Notes: generated by a model not told the origin, from the letters alone. A stretch of DNA of 64,000 nt from Kribbella capetownensis (GCF_004331485.1 NZ_SJKD01000009.1:310001-374000); one strand, 5' to 3'. Counted from the first letter of the stretch, positions 9,985 to 18,286 are shown. Numbers and translations are program-made.

Positions 9985-11398
9985 TCAGCGTGGTCTCGGC
10001 CCAGCGGCTGGTGCTGATCAGTGCCAGCAACAGGATGCCGAGACCGAGCCCGAGGACCGGCCACCACAGGACGTGTTCGGCGCGCGTGAACGCTTCGGGG
10101 TTGAGGGCTGTCGTCGATCCGACGATCGTGCCGGCGATGGCCACCCCCAGCGTCGTACCGGTCTGGCGGGCCGCCGAGGCCACAGAGGCTGCCAGGCCGG
10201 CCATCGAGGTTGGCATGCCGGAGACGGCAGTATTCGTGATCGGCGGGTTGACCATGCCGAGGAAGAGGCCGAACAGCAGATAGATCGCGAGTACGACGGG
10301 CAGCGGCGTGTCCACGCCGATCGCCTGCGACGCCGCCGCTCCGAGGGCCAGCGCGCTGCCGGCGATCACCAACGGCAGGCGCGGTCCCCTGCTCCCGACG
10401 ATCCGGCCGGTGTACGGCGAGAGCACCAGGATCAATCCACCGACGGGTAGCAACGACAGGCCGGCGTTGACGGCCGAGAGTCCTCGGATGTTCTGCAGGT
10501 ACAGGGTTGTGACGAACAGGAAGGCGCCGAATCCGCAGAGCGCGAACAAGGCCATCAGGATCGCCGAACTGAACGGCACGCTCCGGAACAGCCTCAGCTC
10601 CAGCAGTGGCTGCTGCCTCCGGCGCTCGTAGGTCAGCAGGCCGATCGCCGCCAGTACAGCCATCACGAGCAGGCCGAGGATCAGCGGTGAGGTCCAGCCG
10701 AGCTTCTCCGATTCGATGATCGCGTACACGAGTCCGCCGAGCATCAGGACCACCAACAGCTGTCCGATCGGGTCGAAGCGCCGTACCCTCGCGGCCCGGG
10801 ACTCCGGAACGAACAGGCCGGTGCAGATCACCGCCGCAACCACGATCGGCACGTTCACCCAGAAGATCGACTGCCAGCCGAGGCCCTCGACCAGTACTCC
10901 GCCCAGGATCGGTCCCAGCGCCAACGACAAGCCGGACATCGAACCAAAAACGCCGATCGCCCTGGCCCGCTCGGCCCGATCCGGGAACGTGGTCGCGACG
11001 ATCGCCATCGCGACCGGGTTGAGCATCGTCCCGCCGACCGCCTGCACCGCCCGGGCACCGATCAACCACCCGACGCTCGGCGCCAGACTGCACAGCAGCG
11101 AACCGATCCCGAACACCACCAGCCCGATCTGAAAGATGCGTTTACGCCCGAGCCGATCGGCCGTGGAACCGGCCAGCAACAGGAAGCTCGCCAGCACCAG
11201 CGTGTACGCGTCGACCGTCCACTGCAGGTCCGCCACCGAGGCGCCGAGGTCGGTCCGGATCGACGGCAGGGCGACGTTGACGATGGAAATGTCCATCACC
11301 ACGACGATGATGCTGGCACAACACACCGCCAGCACCGCCAACCGCCGCCCACGACTCAGCTCGGTCGAGACCTCGTTCGCAACCGTTGAGACACTCAT
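9965..11398 (-). CDS. MFS drug exporter, DHA2 (14-TMS) family
   Basis: A 477-residue integral membrane proton antiporter. The first helix holds the DHA2 signature SIVNVALPSIRTDLGAS; motif A is GSTADRLGRKRIFQIG; motif C is in LALGPILGG. Fourteen hydrophobic segments can be traced. I chose ATG 11398 (MSVSTVANEVS), since the open frame upstream encodes no conserved residues. The gene is divergent from a MerR-type regulator, the usual arrangement for a drug-responsive exporter, so control by that regulator is likely. Substrate unknown. Confidence 0.88.
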   Translation of the reverse strand: MSVSTVANEVSTELSRGRRLAVLAVCCASIIVVVMDISIVNVALPSIRTDLGASVADLQWTVDAYTLVLASFLLLAGSTADRLGRKRIFQIGLVVFGIGSLLCSLAPSVGWLIGARAVQAVGGTMLNPVAMAIVATTFPDRAERARAIGVFGSMSGLSLALGPILGGVLVEGLGWQSIFWVNVPIVVAAVICTGLFVPESRAARVRRFDPIGQLLVVLMLGGLVYAIIESEKLGWTSPLILGLLVMAVLAAIGLLTYERRRQQPLLELRLFRSVPFSSAILMALFALCGFGAFLFVTTLYLQNIRGLSAVNAGLSLLPVGGLILVLSPYTGRIVGSRGPRLPLVIAGSALALGAAASQAIGVDTPLPVVLAIYLLFGLFLGMVNPPITNTAVSGMPTSMAGLAASVASAARQTGTTLGVAIAGTIVGSTTALNPEAFTRAEHVLWWPVLGLGLGILLLALISTSRWAETTLISSPDT

Positions 11399-11422
11399 AC
11401 CAACGACGCTAGGATTTAGAGC

Positions 11423-11593
11423 GTGCTCGAAGTCAACAACCAATCCCCCGAGCCCGAAGCACACCCGCCGAAGCCACCCAGGCCAACAACCAAGACCACC
11501 GAGCCTACGACCAAGGCAGGCGATCCGACGGCTCAGGCCAGCGCGTCATCCACCCAGACAGACGACTCAATGACTGAGACGGACGCCCGATGA
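11423..11593 (+). CDS. Putative low-complexity leader ORF before merR
   Basis: A GTG-started frame encodes 56 residues rich in P, T, E and K (PRPTTKTTEPTTKAGDPTAQ) and ends TETDAR. Its TGA overlaps the ATG of the MerR gene (ATGA, 11590-11593). A TAGGAT box (11410-11415) lies 7 bases before the GTG, fitting a leaderless transcript. The peptide resembles the repeats at the start of the MerR protein, so it may be a coupled leader or a frameshifted remnant of a longer MerR N-terminus. It may not be expressed. Confidence 0.3.
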   Translation: MLEVNNQSPEPEAHPPKPPRPTTKTTEPTTKAGDPTAQASASSTQTDDSMTETDAR

Positions 11594-12066
11594 CTGAGAC
11601 CGGCAGGCCGACCGCCAAGGCAGACCCGCCGACCGCTGAGGCAGGCGGTCCGACGGCTGAGGCGGGCATCAGCATTGCTGAGGCTGCCCGTCGTACCGGC
11701 GTGAGCGTCCACACCCTGCGCTACTACGAACGCGCCGGCCTGGTCGTCACCACCGTCGACCGCACCGCCGGCGGCCGCCGCCGCTACCACCAGATCGACC
11801 TGGACTGGATCAAGATCTGCACCCGCCTCCGCGCCACCGGCATGCCGATCCGAACCATCCGCGAGTACGCCGAACTCGTCACCGCCGGCCGCGGCAACGA
11901 GAAGGAACGCCTGGCCCTCCTCGAATCCCACCGCGCCGAGGTACTCGCCAAGCTGGCCGACCTCCAGGACAACCTGGAACTCATCGACCACAAGATCGAC
12001 GTCTACCGAGGCCGCCTCGAAGCCGGCACCGCCGACCACCTCTGGGCCCCCACCCCCAACAACTAA
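11590..12066 (+). CDS. MerR-family transcriptional regulator
   Basis: A 158-residue regulator. After a low-complexity head of about 26 residues (PTAEAGGPTAEAG), the MerR winged helix starts at ISIAEAARRTGVSVHTLRYY, followed by ERAGLVVTTVDRTAGGRRRY. A dimerisation helix follows (ERLALLESHRAEVLAKLADL, then KIDVYRGRLEAG). MerR proteins bind between the -35 and -10 of divergent promoters. The exporter gene 192 bp away, divergently oriented, is the likely target. No cysteine or other metal-ligand cluster is seen, so an organic ligand is more likely than a metal. Confidence 0.85.
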   Translation: MTETGRPTAKADPPTAEAGGPTAEAGISIAEAARRTGVSVHTLRYYERAGLVVTTVDRTAGGRRRYHQIDLDWIKICTRLRATGMPIRTIREYAELVTAGRGNEKERLALLESHRAEVLAKLADLQDNLELIDHKIDVYRGRLEAGTADHLWAPTPNN

Positions 12067-12069
12067 CAA

Positions 12070-12350
12070 CACCCCCAGCCAACCGGCCTCAGCCACCCAG
12101 CCGCGCTCAACCCCCACAACCGACCGGCCCCAGCCACACAGCCGACGTAAGTGCCGCCGACCTCAGCCGCCCCGCGCACCTGAGTCCCGCCGACCATGGC
12201 CTCGACGTACGCCGGGACCGCCTGGCGCGCGCTGCCGACGCCTGGCCTGCTCACGCAGCTGACCTCAGTCGCGCGGCTGACCTCGGCCGCACAGCTGGCC
12301 GGCCCCAGTCGCTCAGCTGGCCTCAGTCATGCAGCTGATCTCGGTAGCGC
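12070..12350. repeat. Degenerate GC-rich tandem repeat (about 18-bp unit)
   Basis: The 314 bp between merR and the sigma-factor gene hold no convincing gene. The clearest block is 12254-12347: five copies of an 18-bp unit resembling CGCAGCTGACCTCAGTCG, the third copy carrying a 4-bp insertion. Weaker CAGCCNNCC-type copies extend left to about 12070. Similar units occur inside the first codons of merR. Confidence 0.6.
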
Positions 12351-12380
12351 AGGCGAGCGGACTCGGGCGCACTGGCGTAC

Positions 12381-13613
12381 TCAGGCGCATAGGCCGGCGC
12401 GGCGGTGGGTGAGGAAGCGGCGTTCGGTCTCGTTGGCGGTGAGTGTGATGGCGGCGTCGTAGGCGTCGGCTGCTTCGTCGACGCGACCCAGGCGCGCGAG
12501 CACATCAGCTCGAGCAGCCGGCAGGTAGGCGTACGCCTTCAGGGCCGGTTCGTTGCTCAAGGCGTCCATCTCGGCAAGGACTGCTTCAAGGTCCGCCCCA
12601 GGCACCAGGCTGTGCGCGGCCGCCCGGTTCAGCGCGACGATCGGAGTCGGCCAACTGACCATCATCGCGTCGTACATCCGAACCACCTGGGTCCAATTCG
12701 TCTTCTCCCACGACGGCGCGGTCACGTGCAGCCCAGCAACCGCCGCCTGCAACACGAACCGTCCCTGACCACGATCCAGCGCAGCCGTCGCCCGCGACAC
12801 TCCCTCCGCCAGCATCCGCACATCCCACCGCGAACGGTCCTGGTCGGCCAGCAGCACCAACTCCCCGTCCTCGCTCAACCGCGCATCGCCCCGCGCCTCG
12901 GTCATCAGCAGCAGACCGAGCAACGCCTGCGGCTCCGTCTCCGTCGGCATCAACCGCACGAGCAGTCGCGCGAGTTCAACTGCCCGCCCAGTCAGCTCCG
13001 TACGCGTCAGGTCAGGCCCAGCTGCCACGTGCCCGGCCGTGTAGACCAGGTGCACCACCGTCAGCACCGCATCCAGACGCTTGGACAGCTCATGGTCTGC
13101 CGGGATCCGGTACGGGATCCCGGCCGCCGCGATCTTCTTCTTCGCCCGGGTGATCCGCGCGGCCGCCGTCGCCTCGCTGATCAGCAGACCCGCCGCCACC
13201 TCCCGCGTCGTCAGTCCGCAGATCAGCCGCAACGTCAGCGCCACCTGCGAGTCCCGCGCCAGGGCGGGGTGGCAGCAGGTGAACACCAGCCGCAGTGGAT
13301 CCGTTGGCTGCTCGACGTCCCCCGGAGCGACCGGGTCCTCTACCAGCAGCGGAAGCTTCCGCCGCAGCGTGGTCTCCCGCCGCAGCCGGTCGAGCGCCAG
13401 CCGTCGTGCGACCGTGGTCAGCCAGCCGCCCGGGTTCGACGGGATGCCGTCCGGCCACGTGCGCAGCGCCTGCACGAACGCATCCTGCGTACAGTCCTCC
13501 GCCAGATCCAGATCCCGCGTCAGCCGCACGACCGAAGCCAGCACCGTGGACCAACTCTCCCGGTGCACCCGGTCCACCACCCGAGCGACCTCCACCGCCA
13601 CGACCTCACTCAC
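12381..13613 (-). CDS. ECF42-type sigma factor with C-terminal TPR-like domain
   Basis: A 410-residue sigma factor. Region 2 holds DLDLAEDCTQDAFVQALRTW; region 4 follows with LTTREVAAGLLISEATAAAR. The hallmark RLVFTCCHPALA and the long helical C-terminus (about residues 190-410, DUF6596/TPR-like, including QDRSRWD) place it in the ECF42 group. Members of that group are controlled through this C-terminal extension and encoded with a DGPF protein, exactly the gene found 218 bp upstream. The start is GTG 13613. The same pair occurs again at 36744-38335 in reverse order. Confidence 0.9.
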   Translation of the reverse strand: MSEVVAVEVARVVDRVHRESWSTVLASVVRLTRDLDLAEDCTQDAFVQALRTWPDGIPSNPGGWLTTVARRLALDRLRRETTLRRKLPLLVEDPVAPGDVEQPTDPLRLVFTCCHPALARDSQVALTLRLICGLTTREVAAGLLISEATAAARITRAKKKIAAAGIPYRIPADHELSKRLDAVLTVVHLVYTAGHVAAGPDLTRTELTGRAVELARLLVRLMPTETEPQALLGLLLMTEARGDARLSEDGELVLLADQDRSRWDVRMLAEGVSRATAALDRGQGRFVLQAAVAGLHVTAPSWEKTNWTQVVRMYDAMMVSWPTPIVALNRAAAHSLVPGADLEAVLAEMDALSNEPALKAYAYLPAARADVLARLGRVDEAADAYDAAITLTANETERRFLTHRRAGLCA

Positions 13614-13678
13614 CCCATCTCACTCCCACCACACGCTGCAGACAGTCCACCGGGCAACCAACCACCGCGACCGCGCAC

Positions 13679-13778
13679 GCACCACGAACCGGTGTACGCC
13701 GAGCGCGCATGCACCGCGAACCGGCGTGCACCGGGAGCCGGCGTGTACCGCGAACGGGCGTGGACCGGGAGCTGGCGG
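13679..13778. repeat. 17-bp minisatellite between the ECF42 gene and its DGPF partner
   Basis: Four contiguous 17-bp units (13711-13727, 13728-13744, 13745-13761, 13762-13778) follow the pattern GCACCGCGAACCGGCGT with a few changes each. A fifth copy lies at 13679-13695, separated by 15 bp. There are no unique spacers. The unit is not a multiple of three, so it is not coding. Confidence 0.7.
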
Positions 13779-13831
13779 GCAGGCGGGTACGGCGGGTGGA
13801 GGGGTCCGCGTACCCGGCTGCGTGCCATGTC

Positions 13832-14200
13832 TCAGGCCGGGGCTGAGCCTGCTGAGGTGTCCATGACAGGGCGGACCTCGACGTTGCCTGATGGGCAGAG
13901 CTTGGCCAGCTCCAGGGCCTGGTCGAGGTCGCGTGCCTCGATCACGTAGAAGCCGCCCAGACCCTCCTTGGTTTCGATGAACGGGCCGTCGGTGACCAAC
14001 GGCTCGGCACCCTCGCGATTCTTGACCGTACTCGCGGTGCTGGAGCGCTCGAGCGCCTCGCCACCGAGAATCCGGGCGCCGGCCTTCTCGACCGCCTCGG
14101 CGAACGCACCGTGCAGCTTCATCGCCTGCTGCCAATCCTCCGCGGTGACGTTGTCGTACCACTCTTCGCTGTCGAACAGCAGGAACATGTACTGCGCCAT
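13832..14200 (-). CDS. DGPF-domain (YCII-like) protein
   Basis: A 122-residue protein of the YCII/DGPF family. It starts MAQYMFLLFDSEEWY and carries the family motif TDGPFIETKEGLGGFYVIEA, followed by DLDQALELAKLCP and EVRPV at the end. These ferredoxin-like proteins are encoded next to ECF42 sigma factors; their biochemical role is not settled. ATG 14200 follows a GGGAG/GGAG ribosome site. It is transcribed toward the sigma-factor gene, so the two probably form one operon. Confidence 0.88.
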   Translation of the reverse strand: MAQYMFLLFDSEEWYDNVTAEDWQQAMKLHGAFAEAVEKAGARILGGEALERSSTASTVKNREGAEPLVTDGPFIETKEGLGGFYVIEARDLDQALELAKLCPSGNVEVRPVMDTSAGSAPA

Positions 14201-14360
14201 CTCCGGCTCCCTTGTCTCGGGCTTGTACTGGACATCTTGCTGACGAACGGCCCCGGGCGGAATCGACAGCGCCGATCACGAATCTCTCGGTCATGATTCG
14301 ACTCACCTCACCGTGACGTGCCGGATACGGACAGCACCATCCTGGCGACCTCGCCTACCG

Positions 14361-14393
14361 TTGACCATGCACCGAACATGCACTCAGTAGGAA
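14361..14393 (+). promoter_or_regulatory. Candidate promoter with direct repeat before the monooxygenase gene
   Basis: TTGACC at 14361-14366 could be a -35 box; CAGTAG (14385-14390) or TAGGAA (14388-14393) are possible -10 boxes. Two ATGCAC direct repeats (14367-14372 and 14378-14383, 11-bp phase) sit between them, where a regulator would block polymerase. The match to consensus is only moderate. Confidence 0.3.
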
Positions 14394-14419
14394 CTGGCCC
14401 GGCATTCTGGAGGAACTTG

Positions 14420-15913
14420 ATGGAGCACCTCGACGTCCTGATCGTCGGCGCGGGGCTGTCCGGCATCGGTGCGGCCTATCGCCTCCAGACCCAGAGCCCG
14501 GACCGCTCGTACGCCGTACTCGAGGCGCGCGACAGCATGGGCGGCACCTGGGACCTGTTCCGCTACCCGGGGATCCGGTCGGACTCCGACATGTTCACGC
14601 TCGGCTTCCCCTTCCACCCGTGGAAGGCGGCGAAGGCGATCGCGGACGGCCCGGCGATCATGGAGTACCTCCGCGAGACCGCGAGCACCTACGGCATCGA
14701 CCGCCGGATCCGCTACGGGCAGCGCGTCCTCAAGGCGTCCTGGTCGTCCGAGGACGCGCAGTGGACCGTGGAGACGACCAAGGCGACGTACACCTGCTCG
14801 TTCCTGTATGTGTGCAGCGGCTACTACGACTACGACTCGGGCTATGTGGTCGACTTCCCCGGGCAGAGCGAGTTCCAGGGTCGGATCGTGCATCCGCAGC
14901 AGTGGCCGGACGACCTGGACTACAGCGGTCAACGAGTTGTTGTCATCGGCAGCGGCGCGACGGCGGTGACACTGGTGCCGGCCATGGCGAGTACGGCGGA
15001 ACACGTGACGATGCTGCAGCGGTCTCCGAGCTATGTGGCGTCCCGGCCGGCCCATGACGCGTTCTCCGACCGTCTGCGCGCCGTACTGCCCGAGAAGCTC
15101 GCACACCGACTGATCCGGGGTAAGAACGTTGCCCTGAGCACAGCGCTCTACAGTGCGTTCCGGAAGTGGCCGGCGCATGCAGCGTGGCTTCTGAACAGTG
15201 CGGCGGCCAAGCAGCTACCGGAGTCCATCCCGGCGGATCCGCACTTCACGCCCCGGTACAAGCCCTGGGACCAGCGCCTATGTCTGGTGCCGGATGCGGA
15301 CCTGTTCAAGGCTCTGCGCAATGGTTCGGCCTCGGTGGTGACGGACGAGATCGAGACCTTCACACCGACCGGTCTGCGCCTGCAGTCCGGACGAGAACTG
15401 CAGGCCGACCTGGTGATCGCCGCGACCGGACTCCGGATGGTTGTCCTCGGCAAGATCCAGCTCACGGTGGACGGACGGTCGGTGGCGCCGCACGACACCT
15501 TCGTCTACAAGGGCATGATGCTGAGCGCCGTACCGAACCTGGCCTGGTGCATCGGCTACACCAACAACTCCTGGACGCTGCGCTCCGACCTGACGTCGCA
15601 GTACGTGTGCAGGCTGCTCAACCACCTCACCGAGACCGGCACCAGCATCTGCGTCCCGGAGATCGATCCAGCGGAGTACGACGCTCCGCCGCGTCCGGTG
15701 GTCGACCTGTCTTCCGGCTACATCCGACGGGCCGCAGCGATCCTGCCGCGCCAGGGCTCCACCGGCCCCTGGCGCCTTCGACAGAACTACCCGCGCGATC
15801 TCCTGTCGCTGCGCTTCAAGCCGGTGGAGGACGGCACCATGCAGTTCAAGGACCGGGCTACGGGATCGGTGCGGGCGGCTGAGGACCGACGTACGTCGCG
15901 ATCGGGCGGATGA
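14420..15913 (+). CDS. Flavin-containing monooxygenase, Baeyer-Villiger type
   Basis: A 497-residue class B flavoprotein. The FAD site is VLIVGAGLSGIGAAYRL, followed by MGGTWDLFRYPGIRSDSDM. The Baeyer-Villiger fingerprint FQGRIVHPQQWP lies near residue 155. The NADPH Rossmann motif VVVIGSGATAVTL comes next. Such enzymes insert oxygen next to ketones or oxidise heteroatoms; the substrate is not evident. ATG 14420 follows TGGAGGAA with ideal spacing, so the 34 open codons upstream are probably not translated. The 3' end overlaps the convergent citrate synthase gene by 56 bp. Confidence 0.87.
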   Translation: MEHLDVLIVGAGLSGIGAAYRLQTQSPDRSYAVLEARDSMGGTWDLFRYPGIRSDSDMFTLGFPFHPWKAAKAIADGPAIMEYLRETASTYGIDRRIRYGQRVLKASWSSEDAQWTVETTKATYTCSFLYVCSGYYDYDSGYVVDFPGQSEFQGRIVHPQQWPDDLDYSGQRVVVIGSGATAVTLVPAMASTAEHVTMLQRSPSYVASRPAHDAFSDRLRAVLPEKLAHRLIRGKNVALSTALYSAFRKWPAHAAWLLNSAAAKQLPESIPADPHFTPRYKPWDQRLCLVPDADLFKALRNGSASVVTDEIETFTPTGLRLQSGRELQADLVIAATGLRMVVLGKIQLTVDGRSVAPHDTFVYKGMMLSAVPNLAWCIGYTNNSWTLRSDLTSQYVCRLLNHLTETGTSICVPEIDPAEYDAPPRPVVDLSSGYIRRAAAILPRQGSTGPWRLRQNYPRDLLSLRFKPVEDGTMQFKDRATGSVRAAEDRRTSRSGG

Positions 15914-16997
15914 TCTTCGGATCGGTGGCCTGCTCGAGGATGTTGGCGGACCAGCCGATCACGCGACTCACGGCGAACGTCGGCGTGAACATGGCACGCG
16001 GGATGCCACAGAGCTCCATCACCACTCCGGCGTAGAACTCCACGTTGGCGTACAGATTGCGACCGGGCTTGAGCTCGGCCAGTACGTCGACGATGCGCTG
16101 CTCCACCGTGGTCGCGAACTCCACCAGGTCTCCCCCGATGCCGCGAGCGATGTCACGCAGCATCAGCGAACGCGGATCCTCGGTCCGGTAGACCGCGTGC
16201 CCGAAGCCCATGATGCGGTCGCCGGCCGACACCTTCTCCCGCACCCACGAGTCGATGCGGTCCGGCGTACCGATCTCGTCGAGACTGGCCAGCGCCCGGT
16301 CCGGTGCGCCGCCGTGTAGCGGACCGGAGAATGCGCCGATCGCTCCAGCGATGGCGGAGACCACGTCCGCACCGGTCGACGCGATCACGCGCGCGGTGAA
16401 CGTCGATGCGTTGAACCCGTGATCCAGAGTGGAGATCAGGTAGTGCTCGATCGCCGTTGCGTCGACCGCGCTCGGCTCATTGCCGGTCACGAGGTACAGC
16501 CAGTTGGCCGCGGCAGTGAGATCGGCCCGTGGCTCCAATGGCTCGAGCCCCTCGCGCAGCCGGTAGAGCGCGGCCAGGATCGTCGGTGTCACCGCGCACA
16601 CCAGCATCGCGTCCGCCTTCTGGCGTACCGGATCCGCGTCCCACAACGGCGGGAGACGGCGTACGGCGGCTAGGAGTGACAAGGCGGTGCGGAGACCGGC
16701 AAGCGGGTTGAACACCGGTCCCGCGATCGCGATCGCGGGCAGGACCGCGCGAACCTCGTCGGGGAGCACGCGCAGCGGCGCCACTTCGGCGATGAAGCGC
16801 TCCCGCTCGTCAGCGGTCGGGAGATGCCCCTCGAACATCAGGAACCAGACGTCTTCGAGCGTCTTCGACTTGGCGAGGTCGATCGCCGAGTACTGCCGAT
16901 AGTGGTAGAAACCTTCCTCACCGCGAACGTCGCCGAGGGTCGTCTCGGTGACCACGACATTGCGAAGGCCCGGCGGAACATTGATCGTTGTTGACAT
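15858..16997 (-). CDS. Citrate synthase-family enzyme (CitA-like)
   Basis: A 379-residue citrate or methylcitrate synthase. H228 in GPLHGGAPD and H267 in GFGHAVYRTEDPR are the two catalytic histidines. The third catalytic position, usually Asp, is E320 in ANVEFYAGVVM. To my memory Glu is also found in actinobacterial CitA-type paralogues, but it departs from classical citrate synthases. It is about 50 residues shorter than the hexameric GltA type. The gene is divergent from a helix-turn-helix/citrate synthase fusion with a 95-bp shared regulatory gap. It condenses acetyl-CoA (or propionyl-CoA) with oxaloacetate; which one is undecided. Confidence 0.88.
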   Translation of the reverse strand: MSTTINVPPGLRNVVVTETTLGDVRGEEGFYHYRQYSAIDLAKSKTLEDVWFLMFEGHLPTADERERFIAEVAPLRVLPDEVRAVLPAIAIAGPVFNPLAGLRTALSLLAAVRRLPPLWDADPVRQKADAMLVCAVTPTILAALYRLREGLEPLEPRADLTAAANWLYLVTGNEPSAVDATAIEHYLISTLDHGFNASTFTARVIASTGADVVSAIAGAIGAFSGPLHGGAPDRALASLDEIGTPDRIDSWVREKVSAGDRIMGFGHAVYRTEDPRSLMLRDIARGIGGDLVEFATTVEQRIVDVLAELKPGRNLYANVEFYAGVVMELCGIPRAMFTPTFAVSRVIGWSANILEQATDPKIIRPIATYVGPQPPAPIP

Positions 16998-17007
16998 ACC
17001 TTCAGAG

Positions 17008-17047
17008 TTGACAGGCGATCAATGATTGTCAATATTGATCCAGTCAA
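17008..17047. promoter_or_regulatory. 40-bp dyad operator between the divergent citrate synthase genes
   Basis: Two nested arm pairs are visible: TTGAC (17008-17012) with GTCAA (17043-17047), and GATCAAT (17017-17023) with ATTGATC (17034-17040), centred on a 10-bp AT-rich core. TTGACA (17008-17013) and AATATT (17031-17036), 17 bp apart, could be the -35 and -10 of the rightward gene. TTGACA on the other strand (17027-17032) could serve the leftward gene. A protein bound here would control both genes; the HTH-citrate synthase fusion is the obvious candidate. Confidence 0.6.
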
Positions 17048-17092
17048 TGTAACCGCCCACAGGAGCGGGATCGACGCTCGGAGGAGCGGGGA

Positions 17093-18253
17093 ATGACCCA
17101 GCAGAGTGACGAGAATTACCTGACCACGGCCGAGGTTGCGCGCCGGCTGAAGGTCAAGCCGGAGACGATCTACGCCTATGTGAGCCGTGGCCTGCTGACC
17201 AGCGTCCGGGCGCGGGGGCGACGCGGGAGCCTCTTCGCGATCGCCGATGTCGAGCGGTTGGCGAGTAGGTCGGTCGAGCACTCGGGGGTGGTCGAGCAGA
17301 TCGAGTCCGCGCTGACGTTGCTGGAGGATGACGAGCTGTACTACCGCGGTCATTCCGTGCGCGACCTTGCGATCAACTCATCGGTCGAGTCGGTCGCGCA
17401 TCTGCTGTGGACCGGCGAGCTGACCGCTCAACAGCCCTTCCCCGCGCCGCGCGAATCCGTCCAGCTCGCGCGTGCTGCGATGAACGTGCTGCCGGGTTCG
17501 GCGCGCTTGACCGACGAACTGCGGGTTGCTGTCGCCGCGCTGGGTGCCGCGGATCCGATGCGATTCGACCTGTCACCGCGGTCGGTGACCAACGTGGCCG
17601 AGAAGCTGATCGGCACGTTGATCGCCGCTCTGCCTGGTCCGTCCGTGACGTCGCGGGCGACGCTGGGCGCGCGGCTCTGGCCGAAACTGTCGCCGCACGC
17701 GCCGCGCCCCGAGGTGCTGGAGGCCGCCCTGATCCTGCTGGCCGATCACGGCCTGGCGGTGTCGACCGTGGCTGCTCGCGTCGCGGCTAGCGCGCGGGCG
17801 AATCTGTACGCCGTGGTGTCTGCGGGGCTTGGGGCGTTGGACGGGCAGTACCACGGTGCTGCGCCGACGCTGGCGTACGAGTTCCTGGGGCGGGCTCAGC
17901 AGGATCCGCTCGCCGCTCTCTCCGACAGGCTGCGATCCGGTGAGCCAGTGCCCGGGTTCGGGCACCGGATTTACCACGAGCGTGATCCACGTGCCGAGGT
18001 ACTGGGCGAACTGCTTGGCGATCATCCGATCACGGAAACCGTGAGTGTGCTGGCCGCACGCCTTCCGTCGTTCCCGAACAGCGATCTGGCTGTGGCGGCG
18101 ATGATGCATGCCTTCGACTTCCGCCGCGACGCCGGCGACGCCCTGTTCGCCCTCGCCCGCATCATCGGCTGGACTGCCCACGCCCTGGAGGAGTACGCCG
18201 CCCCACCCCTCCGCTACCGAGCCCAAGGCATCTACACCGGCCTACCAAGCTGA
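17093..18253 (+). CDS. Helix-turn-helix/citrate synthase fusion protein
   Basis: A 386-residue protein with an N-terminal MerR/excisionase-type DNA-binding domain (residues 9-57: YLTTAEVARRLKVKPETIYA, then YVSRGLL and ADVERLA). A citrate synthase fold follows from about residue 60. All three catalytic positions are present in altered surroundings: H254 (DGQYHGAAP), H291 (GFGHRIYHERDPR) and D331 (PNSDLAVAAM). It could be a metabolite-sensing repressor, an active enzyme, or both. ATG 17093 has GGAGGAGCGGGG upstream. The divergent partner is a stand-alone citrate synthase, across an extensive dyad. Confidence 0.85.
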   Translation: MTQQSDENYLTTAEVARRLKVKPETIYAYVSRGLLTSVRARGRRGSLFAIADVERLASRSVEHSGVVEQIESALTLLEDDELYYRGHSVRDLAINSSVESVAHLLWTGELTAQQPFPAPRESVQLARAAMNVLPGSARLTDELRVAVAALGAADPMRFDLSPRSVTNVAEKLIGTLIAALPGPSVTSRATLGARLWPKLSPHAPRPEVLEAALILLADHGLAVSTVAARVAASARANLYAVVSAGLGALDGQYHGAAPTLAYEFLGRAQQDPLAALSDRLRSGEPVPGFGHRIYHERDPRAEVLGELLGDHPITETVSVLAARLPSFPNSDLAVAAMMHAFDFRRDAGDALFALARIIGWTAHALEEYAAPPLRYRAQGIYTGLPS

Positions 18254-18286
18254 ACCCACAGGCCTCGATGCAGGGGCGGGAGGCTT

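Noticed and set aside
12063..12462. Overlapping short open frames on both strands of the merR-sigma gap
   Set aside because: They encode only translations of the 18-bp satellite or run into the sigma-factor gene in the wrong phase.
13679..13778. CRISPR-like spacing of repeats
   Set aside because: Units are contiguous, 17 bp, without unique spacers, and no cas gene is present.
14420..18253. A biosynthetic cluster formed by the monooxygenase and the citrate synthases
   Set aside because: The monooxygenase and citrate synthase genes converge, have separate promoters and there is no scaffold-forming enzyme nearby.
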